DNA of 64,000 nucleotides from JAYQKL01 sp049890195 (GTDB lineage: Bacteria > Pseudomonadota > Alphaproteobacteria > RS24). The DNA is taken from contig JBMHBY010000009.1 in assembly GCA_049890195.1 (NCBI GenBank), positions 108,771 through 172,770 on the forward strand, written 5' to 3'. Shown one piece after another: positions 44,400 to 51,919 of this stretch. Numbering within the stretch: the stretch's first letter is position 1; each line of letters opens with the position of its first letter. The position numbers and the translations under genes were made by a program. The notes below the pieces were generated by a model. The model saw only the letters and a program-made list of their open reading frames with translations, did not search any database and was not told the DNA's origin.

Positions 44400-45254
44400 A
44401 TGGCAAAAATTGCATATATTGATGGTCACTACAAACCGTTGTCAGAGGCTCATGTCAACGTCGAGGACCGCAGTTACCAGTTTTCAGACGGTGTCTATGA
44501 GGTGTTTGCCCTGCGTGACGGCCTTTTGGTGGATGAGGAAGCCCATCTGGACCGGCTTGAGCGTTCTTTGGCTGAAATGTCCATCCCCGCCGTCATGACG
44601 CGACAGGCTTTGAAGCTTGTAATCCGGGAAACAATACGTAAAAACAGCGTGTCCAATGGTGTCGTTTATTTGCAGATAAGCCGCGGCGTGGCCCCGCGAA
44701 ATCATGTTTATCCGGATGATTTGCGTCCGGTTCTGGTCATCACGGTGCGCCCGCAAATATTGGGGGCAGGTGAACGTTTGAGACGCGACGGAATTGCCGT
44801 CGTCTCACAGCCGGATCAGCGTTGGGCCCGCTGTGACATCAAAACCGTGTCCCTTCTGCCCAATATTCTGGCCCGCCAATCTGCCAACACCATGCAGGCG
44901 CAGGAAGCTTGGCTGCTTGATGAGGACGGCTTTATCACTGAGGGGGCGGCGACAAATGCCTGGATTGTGAACGCAGACGGGGTGCTGCTGACGCGGCCCT
45001 CCGGTCCGGACATTCTGGCTGGTATCACACGCGAAATTCTCCTTGAGGTCATCAAATCGCAAAACATGGATTATATTGAGCGTGCCTTCACCCTTGAGGA
45101 GGCTTTTTCGGCGCGTGAAGCCTTTTCAACAGCGTCAACTTTGACGGTTTTTCCTGTGGTTTCCATTGACAGCCACGAGATTGGAACAGGGCGACCCGGG
45201 CCACTGACACTTCAACTATTTGATGCTTATGAAAAATATTCTATTAAAAGTTGA
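44400..45254 (+). CDS. dat: D-amino-acid transaminase (class IV PLP aminotransferase)
   Basis: Makes D-alanine/D-glutamate or related D-amino acids from 2-oxo acids. The 284-residue product has VEDRSYQFSDGVYEV near the N terminus, the PLP Lys148 in RCDIKTVSLLPNILA, and the EGAATNAWIV and LAGITREILLE segments. The RxH-type pattern of D-specific enzymes (YLQISRGVAPRNHVYP) supports D-amino-acid transaminase over branched-chain transaminase. It lies 8 nt after trkH and before hfq, a common order in this class. Confidence 0.92.
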   Translation: MAKIAYIDGHYKPLSEAHVNVEDRSYQFSDGVYEVFALRDGLLVDEEAHLDRLERSLAEMSIPAVMTRQALKLVIRETIRKNSVSNGVVYLQISRGVAPRNHVYPDDLRPVLVITVRPQILGAGERLRRDGIAVVSQPDQRWARCDIKTVSLLPNILARQSANTMQAQEAWLLDEDGFITEGAATNAWIVNADGVLLTRPSGPDILAGITREILLEVIKSQNMDYIERAFTLEEAFSAREAFSTASTLTVFPVVSIDSHEIGTGRPGPLTLQLFDAYEKYSIKS

Positions 45255-45391
45255 ATTTCCTGTTATTCTGAACAAGTTATTGTGTATTAATATACATATA
45301 AATAATTTGAGGGTTGGAAGTGGCAAGTTTAGGGAACCATTTCCATTTATGTAAAATCGGCTTTTCCCTGGCCTAGAAGTGGGGTTTACCC

Positions 45392-45628
45392 ATGTCAGAA
45401 AAAAATCTGCAAGACTCATTCCTTAACCATGTCCGCAAAAACAAGCTGCCCTTGACGATTTTCCTCGTCAACGGTGTCAAACTTGCCGGCGTCGTCACAT
45501 GGTTCGATAATTTCTGTATGCTTTTGGCACGTGACGGTCATTCGCAGCTTGTTTACAAGCATGCGATTTCGACAATCATGCCAAACAGCCCGATACAGAT
45601 TTTCGATGGTGATCAAGACGAGGAGTAG
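45392..45628 (+). CDS. hfq: RNA chaperone Hfq
   Basis: Hexameric Sm-like protein pairing small RNAs with mRNAs. The 78-residue product has Sm1 (LQDSFLNHVRKNKLPLTIFLVNGVKLAGVVTWFD region) and Sm2 with LVYKHAISTIMP, the Hfq signature. The C-terminal tail is short and acidic, as usual in alphaproteobacteria. The 137-nt AT-rich gap upstream probably holds its promoter. hflX follows within 10 nt of the stop. Confidence 0.97.
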   Translation: MSEKNLQDSFLNHVRKNKLPLTIFLVNGVKLAGVVTWFDNFCMLLARDGHSQLVYKHAISTIMPNSPIQIFDGDQDEE

Positions 45629-45631
45629 GTG
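45627..45631 (+). promoter_or_regulatory. Candidate ribosome binding site for an ATT start of hflX
   Basis: AGGTG, overlapping the hfq stop codon, matches the 3' end of the anti-Shine-Dalgarno complement and is 5 nt before ATT at 45637. A further AGGAG is at 45621-45625. Confidence 0.45.
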
Positions 45632-45636
45632 CCGTT

Positions 45637-46950
45637 ATTGATAACAACAACAAGGCGCTGACCAACAGCACAAGCACACTTATTCTGCACCCGGAAATTC
45701 GCTATGAGAGGGCGAACCGCAGCCCGCAATCCCGTCTTGCCGAGGTGGTTTCACTGGCTCGGGCCATTGATTTGGACATCTGTCATGCAGCCATTCAGCC
45801 TGTGCCGAAACCACAGCCGGCGACCTTGTTGGGTGGCGGTCAGTTGGCGGCTTGTGCTGATCTGATCAAACGGCACAAGGCATCCCTGTTGATCTTGGAT
45901 ACCACGCTGAGCCCGATCCAGCAGCGCAATCTTGAAAATGACCTGCAGGTCAAGGTGCTGGACCGGACCGGTCTTATATTGGAGATTTTCGGCGCCCGGG
46001 CCGCGACAAGGGAGGGGCGTTTGCAGGTTGAATTGGCCAATCTGACATATCAGAAAAGCCGCTTGGTCCGCAGTTGGACCCATTTGGAACGTCAGCGCGG
46101 TGGGCTGGGCTTTGTCGGCGGTCCCGGGGAAACCCAGATTGAAGCCGACCGCCGCATGCTGCAAACCCGGATCAACAGGGTCAAGAAAAAACTTGAGTCC
46201 GTGGTGCGGACACGTACGTTGCACCGCAAAGCCCGCGCCCAGGCGCCGTGGCCTGTCGTGGCGCTTGTCGGTTACACCAATGCCGGCAAATCAACCCTGT
46301 TCAACCGCCTGACCAACTCTGAAGTTATGGCCAAAGACATGCTTTTTGCGACGCTTGATCCGACCATGCGGACCATAAAGTTGCCTTGCGGTCAGAAAAT
46401 CATGTTTTCGGATACGGTCGGCTTTGTGTCGGAATTGCCGACAATGTTGGTTGCAGCCTTCCGCGCCACCTTGGAAGAGGTGCTGGGGGCGGATGTGATC
46501 ATCCATGTCCGCGACATAGCGCATGAAGACAGCGAGGCCCAAAAACAGGATGTTCTGGAGGTTTTGCAGCAGCTCGGGGTGCCTGAGGATGTCCCTATGA
46601 TCGAAGTGTATAACAAAGCTGATCTGCTGAACGCTGAAAGTTATGCAGAGGCTGAGAACCGGGCCAGACGGAGTGAGCGAACGACGGTCTTCACATCCGC
46701 TGTCACAGGTGCGGGGCTGGAGGCGTTCACCCAAGCCCTTTCAGATGTGTTTGCAGCGCGGGCAGGGCGTTTCCGGGTGCAGTTGAAGCCAGAGCAGGCC
46801 AATGCCGCCGCCTTGATCCACGAAACCGGCCAGGTTTTGTCTCAAAGTGTGGACGCGCATGGGTGTCATGATTTAGAGGTTTTGCTTTCAGACGCAGCCA
46901 AAGGCCGGTTTGAGAAAAAGTTTCCGGGCTTGCTGGTGGAAATGTCTTAG
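45637..46950 (+). CDS. hflX: GTPase HflX (probable non-canonical ATT start)
   Basis: Ribosome-associated GTPase that rescues stalled or heat-damaged ribosomes. The product has the HflX N-terminal domain, VGGPGETQIEADRRM, and the G domain with GYTNAGKSTLFNRLT (G1), DTVGFVSELPT (G3) and NKAD (G4). The first ATG/GTG/TTG in frame is GTG at 45745, but the frame is open back to 45613 and the codons before 45745 read as family sequence (LILHPEIRYERANRSPQSRL; HflX proteins have an RSPEARL-like stretch here). The only well-placed start is ATT at 45637, 8 nt after the hfq stop; 437 residues result. A base error near the start is the alternative. The stop overlaps that of mazG. Confidence 0.85.
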   Translation: MDNNNKALTNSTSTLILHPEIRYERANRSPQSRLAEVVSLARAIDLDICHAAIQPVPKPQPATLLGGGQLAACADLIKRHKASLLILDTTLSPIQQRNLENDLQVKVLDRTGLILEIFGARAATREGRLQVELANLTYQKSRLVRSWTHLERQRGGLGFVGGPGETQIEADRRMLQTRINRVKKKLESVVRTRTLHRKARAQAPWPVVALVGYTNAGKSTLFNRLTNSEVMAKDMLFATLDPTMRTIKLPCGQKIMFSDTVGFVSELPTMLVAAFRATLEEVLGADVIIHVRDIAHEDSEAQKQDVLEVLQQLGVPEDVPMIEVYNKADLLNAESYAEAENRARRSERTTVFTSAVTGAGLEAFTQALSDVFAARAGRFRVQLKPEQANAAALIHETGQVLSQSVDAHGCHDLEVLLSDAAKGRFEKKFPGLLVEMS

Positions 46951-47789
46951 CCGCTGATTTTTGTTTTCAACGCGTGTTTCGCTGCTTGCCATAAACTCTC
47001 GAGTTCCTCCAAAGTCATGGCGTTTAAGTCCAAAGAGTTTACTTTCGCTTCTTCTTCCATCCAGCTGAATCTACTTACAAATTTTCGATTTCCGCGTCGG
47101 ATGGCCGTTTCCGGATCCAGATTGAGATGGCGGGCCAGATTGGCCATAACGAACAACATATCGCCATATTCCTCCTCAACATTGTCTTGATCCTCGGCGG
47201 CGATTGCAACCTTCAACTCTTCCAGCTCCTCAGTCAATTTATCGAATATCGGTTCAGCCTGTTGCCAATCAAAACCGATTTTGGCGGCACGCTTTTGCAG
47301 TTTTACGGCCCGAGTCAAGCCGGGCAGGGTGGTAGGCACATCGCCAAGCAGAGAAGTTGATAGTTTGCCTTTTTCAGCTTTTTCCGCCTGTTTGATCGCC
47401 TCCCAGCTTTGTTTCACCTCTGTGGCGGTGTTGGCATCAGCGTCACTGAAAACATGGGGATGTCGCCGGATCATCTTGGTGCTGATTGCGTCGACGACAT
47501 CTTCAAAAGAGAAAAGCCCCTGTTCCTCGGCCATGCGGGCATGAAAAACGACTTGCAGGAGTAAATCACCCAACTCATCCTTGAGATCGTCCATGTCTTC
47601 ACGTTCAATGGCGTCCGTGACCTCATAGGCCTCTTCAAGGGTGTAGGGGGCGATGGATTTGAAATCTTGTTCTAAATCCCACGGACAGCCCGTTTCAGGT
47701 GTCCGCAACGCCGCCATGATGTTGAGCAAAGCTTCAATGTTTTGGCCTTTTTTGTTCATTTTGCTAAGATGTTGTGAGTCTTTCACCAT
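46947..47789 (-). CDS. mazG: Nucleoside triphosphate pyrophosphohydrolase MazG
   Basis: Hydrolyses NTPs/dNTPs to NMPs and lowers ppGpp by removing precursors. The product (about 280 residues) has two MazG domains. The first has GCPWDLEQDFKSIAPYTLEEAYEV and the EExxD-type helix DDLKDELGDLLLQVVFHARMAEE; the second has FDWQQAEPIFDKLTEELEELK and EEYGDMLFVMANLARHLNLDPE. The start is uncertain: ATG 47789 or ATG 47759, neither with a strong ribosome binding site. The longer frame (to 47846) would overlap the divergent gene. Position after hflX is standard. Tail-to-tail overlap with hflX of 4 nt. Confidence 0.93.
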   Translation of the reverse strand: MVKDSQHLSKMNKKGQNIEALLNIMAALRTPETGCPWDLEQDFKSIAPYTLEEAYEVTDAIEREDMDDLKDELGDLLLQVVFHARMAEEQGLFSFEDVVDAISTKMIRRHPHVFSDADANTATEVKQSWEAIKQAEKAEKGKLSTSLLGDVPTTLPGLTRAVKLQKRAAKIGFDWQQAEPIFDKLTEELEELKVAIAAEDQDNVEEEYGDMLFVMANLARHLNLDPETAIRRGNRKFVSRFSWMEEEAKVNSLDLNAMTLEELESLWQAAKHALKTKISG

Positions 47790-47822
47790 GCCAAGCGTTA
47801 ACCTCAGGCCATCAGGTGCCCA

Positions 47823-48365
47823 ATGAAGCCGCAAACAGCCACCCAATCCTCAAATCCATCACCCACCAGCCTGTTTTCGGTGAAGTACACCCTCATTTAT
47901 ATTCTGCTGGTTCCATTCATCAACTGGACCTTCAGTTGGGCTGTCATCTGGGAGGTTGTGCCGGGCTGGGCGTTTAACCCGGTGACCATCGTCACCGGTC
48001 TTGTGTTGGTTTTCCGTGATTTTTCCCAACGTGAAATCGGCCATGAGGTTTTGATCGCCATGTTCATCGGCCTGTGCCTGACTTATTGGACGACCGGTGC
48101 GGATCTGGCCCTGGCCAGCGGCATGGCGTTCATTATCGCGGAACTGGTTGATTGGGCGCTCTACACATTCTCCAAGCTGCGGCTGTCGTCGCGGGTTCTG
48201 TTGTCGTCAGCCCTGGCGGCGCCGATTGACACCACCGTGTTCCTGTTTTTGGCACAGAACATGGTTCCGGGCATGTTCACCATGCCCAACATCACCATGT
48301 CCATTGCCGGCAAGATGGCAGGGGCCTTCGTGGTTTATCTGATGCTGCGCAGCCGTAAACTTTAA
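47823..48365 (+). CDS. VUT family (YhhQ-like) membrane transporter, possibly a queuosine-precursor transporter
   Basis: The 180-residue product has five to six hydrophobic segments and the VUT pattern: GLVLVFRDFSQREIGHEVL (about 57-75), ASGMAFIIAELVDWALYT (about 98-115) and LLSSALAAPIDTTVFLFLA (about 126-144). In YhhQ the family imports 7-cyano/aminomethyl-7-deazaguanine; the alphaproteobacterial branch is not tested to my knowledge, and no queuosine genes are adjacent. Divergent from mazG, with only about 33 nt or slightly more between starts, and followed by a clear terminator. Confidence 0.75.
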   Translation: MKPQTATQSSNPSPTSLFSVKYTLIYILLVPFINWTFSWAVIWEVVPGWAFNPVTIVTGLVLVFRDFSQREIGHEVLIAMFIGLCLTYWTTGADLALASGMAFIIAELVDWALYTFSKLRLSSRVLLSSALAAPIDTTVFLFLAQNMVPGMFTMPNITMSIAGKMAGAFVVYLMLRSRKL

Positions 48366-48386
48366 GAGGTGTTTTGTCCAATATAA

Positions 48387-48420
48387 AAAGCCCGGAAATC
48401 AATCCGGGCTTTCTTATTTT
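48387..48420. terminator. Bidirectional Rho-independent terminator
   Basis: Arms AAAGCCCGGA (48387-48396) and TCCGGGCTTT (48403-48412) with a 6-nt loop. T runs follow on both strands (TTTCTTATTTT on plus; TTTTTATATT on minus), so it can end the VUT transcript and the opposing pilin-locus transcript. Confidence 0.88.
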
Positions 48421-48429
48421 CGCATAATT

Positions 48430-48450
48430 TATATTATGACAAATAATATA
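48430..48450. repeat. AT-rich perfect inverted repeat after the pilin-locus end
   Basis: TATATTAT (48430-48437), spacer GACAA, ATAATATA (48443-48450). It lies 11 nt downstream of the last small exported-protein gene, before the GC-rich terminator. Confidence 0.6.
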
Positions 48451-48460
48451 TCATGTGATC

Positions 48461-48784
48461 TTAGTCTGGGCACTGGACTGTGACATAGTTGCTGCCATCA
48501 ACCAAAGTGATCCAAAGATCCTCATTGGATGAGCCACCCCATTCCGCGGCAAAGTCTTTGACTCGGTTTGTTCCTGTTGCAGCAGACTCCTGAATAGCTG
48601 CAACAACTGTACCGACTTGTGACCGGTCAGAATTGTTTGAAGCTTCAATGCCAGGAGCACTGGAAGCTGTATAAGAATATGTCACACTTGCAGATGTACA
48701 AGATGTGACTGTCAGTGTTGGTGTTGTCGCGGCAGCGATGCTTGGTGCGACCAACAAGACTGTTCCGAATATAAGTTTTTTCAT
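48461..48784 (-). CDS. Small exported protein B, partner of the 870-aa protein (unknown function)
   Basis: Unrecognised 107-residue product. Signal peptide MKKLIFGTVLLVAPSIAAA (residues 1-19), then about 88 residues rich in Ser/Thr/Ala, with a Cys near the mature N terminus (TSCTSAS) and a Cys three residues from the end (VQCPD). The ATG at 48784 follows AAGGAG by 7 nt and lies 14 nt after the stop of the large gene; the longer frame to 48805 would overlap that gene and lacks a signal peptide at its start. The layout is the same as in small protein A (51551-51901), although the middle differs, which marks the two as members of one cassette type. Likely periplasmic or surface, held by one disulfide. 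Confidence 0.75.
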   Translation of the reverse strand: MKKLIFGTVLLVAPSIAAATTPTLTVTSCTSASVTYSYTASSAPGIEASNNSDRSQVGTVVAAIQESAATGTNRVKDFAAEWGGSSNEDLWITLVDGSNYVTVQCPD

Positions 48785-48798
48785 GTTAATGCTCCTTC

Positions 48799-51411
48799 TC
48801 AACAAGATGGTAGGTTTTTACACCAATAGGTTTTGACATAACTACTTTGTGATGGATTACAGTGCCACCATTGATTACCGTAACCACCACGTTTGGATTG
48901 TCCATTTGTCCCGCTTTTCCGGCAGGTAATTTCGCTTTCACTGACCCATGCCTTGTAGTTTTTACTGCTGCAACAAAGCGTGCTTGGGCTTTGCTCGGTT
49001 GATGGTGCAAACCACATATGGCTGTCTAGCGAATAAGTGCCGTTGACGTTGCTATAGGTTGCCAAATTTCCGCCTTTGGCAATGCAGGAATTCCATGGTC
49101 CCCAGGGGTTGTTGCCGCTTGTGGAGAACTTTTTATAACCATTGGCGCTTGCCGCAACAGCTTGAGCAATATTATATGTTCGAGTCACATCTTTTGTGTA
49201 GGCTGGCGAATAAATACCCAATGACATACGGATTTTCACATTCTGATTGCCCGTTGCAGTACTGCTGGAAGGAACAACGACATTGGTTCCGCTGATGTTC
49301 CAACCGCTTGGCCCCTGCACTTTTGTGCATGTCCATTGAGAGTGACCGCATGGATCGGGGAGCGGCAGATTATAAGACGTGCTACACCCGGATTTCAAAG
49401 TGCCAGAGGCGGCAGGGATGCTGGTGTTGTTTGCTACAATAACCATTTGCGCGCGCATTAATTCATTGATTTTATTCGTAACATTTGTTGGTGTAGCGGT
49501 TTCATCCAAATCACTTGAAACAATGGCGTCACGTAGTGCCGTAAGACATGAACTGTTGCCGCCAGTGCCACAATTGTTGCTACCGATTACATTTGCACTG
49601 TTGTCCGGCACACCAATTTGTTTAAGCAGTGTAGTGGTAATGCTTGATTTTGTGTAACTGCCGCTATTAAGCGACGCAATCATACCAACCTGATAAGCCT
49701 TCACATTTTTCTTTAAATTTGAGGATGATGCACAGGTTGACAAGGCATCCGCAGGGCTGGACTCACCAGAAATGCACTGGTTCAGGTAATCCATATGAAT
49801 GGTGTTGCTTGTGTCCAGATAGCTGTTCGCCGTTGTGCTTGTCGCAGAAAGAATGGAGGTTACATTTGCTGCAGTCAGGTCCGTGTCAGAGTCAGCTGCC
49901 GCGGCGATGGCAGTGGAGATAGCCGTCCAACTGCTTGAAGAGACTGTGCAGCTCCCTGCCCCACCTGTGGAGGTTGTGGCGGAGGTTTTACAGTTTCCAA
50001 AAGCCGTGCTTTGAGCCGCGGTGTTTGTCCAACCGCCCGCTGTCAGAGCCAATTCATAATTGGCGGCAGTCCAGCCGTTCGTGATAGCTGTGTTGACGTC
50101 AGCATATGTCGTACCAGATGGAAACCCTGCAGCTACGGCGAACCAGTTGTTAATGGCTGCATCAGTTGATGACGCAGTAAGCCCGGAAGTCGTAATGCCC
50201 GAACGTAACTGAGCTATGGTTGCCCCTACATTTGCAACAGCACCGGATGTGCCGCCGGCTGTTTCAGCCAGGGTGACTGTCAGGTCAGAGGTCGGGTGAT
50301 CAGAGGAACCAGATGCAATTTGAGCCAGTTTCCATTTGGCTGCGGTTTGAGATGAAAAGGCATTGATTGTCGTCTGCCAGTCTCCTTTGGAAACTGAGTC
50401 ACCAGTTCCCAATTGTGACATCAGATATTCAAGTTCCCAGCTTGCTGGGCTGGCTCCAAGTGTTGTTGTTGTCAATCCAAGAGCTGTCAAATCAGCCAAA
50501 GTCAACGTTCCGGCCGTCACTTTGGCTTTTTTCGTGACCAACAAGGCTGAGTAGGATTTTGCAGCTTGAAACTGAGTTTTGCTCAAATCCGTACAGGATG
50601 TAGCCGAGGAGTCCTCTGCCTGACAAGCCGCTGTATAAGTAGAGGTCAAGGCTTCGCCATATAGTGTATTATCCCCTGAACTCTCAGTATATCCATTATT
50701 TGAGGCAGCTTTGAAATTAGCTATGGACCAGCCATTTGTGGTGGCTGTTTGAACCTGGGCATAGGTCGTGCTGGATGAAAAACCTGCTGTGTCCACAACC
50801 CAATTTTCAACATCAGTCGATGTCAAGGAACTGGATAGTCCAGACGTGGTGATGTTGGATTGCAAGGTTCCGATGGTGGTGTCCGTATCTGATAAAATGG
50901 TTGAGGAGACACCGGCATTGGTCAGCAGCGCACTGGTCAAACCGGATGTCGGATAGCCGGAGGCGCCGCTGGCTGTTTTATAAATGGTCCAAAGGGCTAC
51001 ATTGGCGGTTGTGGCTGTATCGATTGTGGATTTCAGATCAGCCGGTTTTTTGGAATTTGTCAGATTGCCGCTTGTGATGATGGCATTCACTTTGGCGTTG
51101 AGATAGGCGATGGTGTCTGAGTCATCGAGGTCAACACTGGCACTGATGGTGATGCCCAATGCCTCGAAATCCGCCTTGGTGGCGGTGCCGGCTGCAACTT
51201 TGGCTTTTAAATCGGCAACCTTACCAAATGCAACGGAGTCATCCGTGATGACACAGGGCTGGTTGGTCCCTGGATCTCCAACGCAAACCGCCGGTGGCGC
51301 GGGTTTCGAGACCCCGCTTCCGGTGGAACTGGATTTGAAAGCGGCATTGGCAGTGACGGCTCCAACAATCAATATTGATGAAAACGCAAAAATTAATTTC
51401 ATGTTACGCAT
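48799..51411 (-). CDS. Large exported repeat protein B with Cys-rich C-terminal head (unknown function)
   Basis: Unrecognised 870-residue product. Signal peptide to about residue 23 (TANA-AFKSS). Then CVGDPGTNQPC (a close Cys pair); repeat unit 1 (about 68-285, ending with a Cys pair, CQAEDSSATSC); unit 2 (about 294-500, ending CKTSATTSTGGAGSC); a degenerate unit 3 (about 510-655). An Ig-like stretch (about 695-755) and a Cys/Trp-rich head (about 760-870: SCIAKGGNLAT, LCCSSKNYKAW, QWWHC, YWCKNLPSC) follow. The ATG at 51411 has GAGGGGGG 5 nt upstream. The first ~240 residues are nearly identical to large protein A, the heads are different. Low-complexity Ser/Thr content fits a secreted or surface protein; membrane helices after the signal are absent. 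Confidence 0.8.
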   Translation of the reverse strand: MRNMKLIFAFSSILIVGAVTANAAFKSSSTGSGVSKPAPPAVCVGDPGTNQPCVITDDSVAFGKVADLKAKVAAGTATKADFEALGITISASVDLDDSDTIAYLNAKVNAIITSGNLTNSKKPADLKSTIDTATTANVALWTIYKTASGASGYPTSGLTSALLTNAGVSSTILSDTDTTIGTLQSNITTSGLSSSLTSTDVENWVVDTAGFSSSTTYAQVQTATTNGWSIANFKAASNNGYTESSGDNTLYGEALTSTYTAACQAEDSSATSCTDLSKTQFQAAKSYSALLVTKKAKVTAGTLTLADLTALGLTTTTLGASPASWELEYLMSQLGTGDSVSKGDWQTTINAFSSQTAAKWKLAQIASGSSDHPTSDLTVTLAETAGGTSGAVANVGATIAQLRSGITTSGLTASSTDAAINNWFAVAAGFPSGTTYADVNTAITNGWTAANYELALTAGGWTNTAAQSTAFGNCKTSATTSTGGAGSCTVSSSSWTAISTAIAAAADSDTDLTAANVTSILSATSTTANSYLDTSNTIHMDYLNQCISGESSPADALSTCASSSNLKKNVKAYQVGMIASLNSGSYTKSSITTTLLKQIGVPDNSANVIGSNNCGTGGNSSCLTALRDAIVSSDLDETATPTNVTNKINELMRAQMVIVANNTSIPAASGTLKSGCSTSYNLPLPDPCGHSQWTCTKVQGPSGWNISGTNVVVPSSSTATGNQNVKIRMSLGIYSPAYTKDVTRTYNIAQAVAASANGYKKFSTSGNNPWGPWNSCIAKGGNLATYSNVNGTYSLDSHMWFAPSTEQSPSTLCCSSKNYKAWVSESEITCRKSGTNGQSKRGGYGNQWWHCNPSQSSYVKTYWCKNLPSC

Positions 51412-51550
51412 TACAACCCCCCTCACTCACTGAACTTTTTTCCAGACTACACGAGATTGTGCTTATTAAATGGTCTTCAAGCAATCAAAAACTGCAATCT
51501 TATGCTTAACCGGCGTGATCCTGATATAAAACTCCGCGGCAAGTGATATT

Positions 51551-51901
51551 TCAATCACAGGTTACTGACCAGACATCATCATTATCCATAATGATGTTCA
51601 TGGTTGTATTGGAGCTGAACGTGAAACCAGCACTGGACATGTTCGTCTGTTCCGCTGAAGTCAGCGTGATTGTGTGCGGCTCCCCGGAACTGTCAGCGAC
51701 ATTTGTGAAAGATGATGCCGTGAATATCTCATTCGAATTCAAGAATTCGATTTTGGACACAGAAGCACTGGTATTGTCCAAACCAACCACGATTTTGTGA
51801 CTGCTCGGTGTGCAGACGGCAACAGCTGTCTTTTCAGCGGCGGATGCGCCGATTGATGAAGACAAAACCATTGCGGTCAAGGTAATGATGACTTTTTTCA
51901 T
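51551..51901 (-). CDS. Small exported protein A, partner of the 846-aa protein (unknown function)
   Basis: Unrecognised 116-residue product. Signal peptide MKKVIITLTAMVLSSSIGASA (1-21), then a beta-rich Ser/Thr domain with one Cys at the mature N terminus (AVAVCTPSS) and one at the second-last residue (SVTCD), which would clamp the two ends of the chain by a disulfide. The start has GAGGAGG 6 nt upstream and is 18 nt after the large protein A stop. It mirrors small protein B in size, export signal, Cys spacing and position but not in the middle sequence. 139 nt separate it from the next large gene. Confidence 0.75.
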   Translation of the reverse strand: MKKVIITLTAMVLSSSIGASAAEKTAVAVCTPSSHKIVVGLDNTSASVSKIEFLNSNEIFTASSFTNVADSSGEPHTITLTSAEQTNMSSAGFTFSSNTTMNIIMDNDDVWSVTCD

Positions 51902-51919
51902 GTGATCCTCCTCAAGATC

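Noticed and set aside
45280..45391. AT-rich near-palindromes upstream of hfq (TGTAT-TAAT-ATACA)
   Set aside because: Probably just promoter-region AT richness; five-base arms are not enough to claim an operator.
45629..45661. GTG directly after the hfq stop as the hflX start
   Set aside because: It is in another frame and meets a stop after ten codons, so it cannot start hflX without a frameshift.
51733..51750. TCGAATTC-AA-GAATTCGA palindrome inside small protein A
   Set aside because: It lies within the coding sequence (IEF...NSNEIF region) and is explained by neighbouring Glu-Phe and Asn-Ser codons; no reason to call a site.
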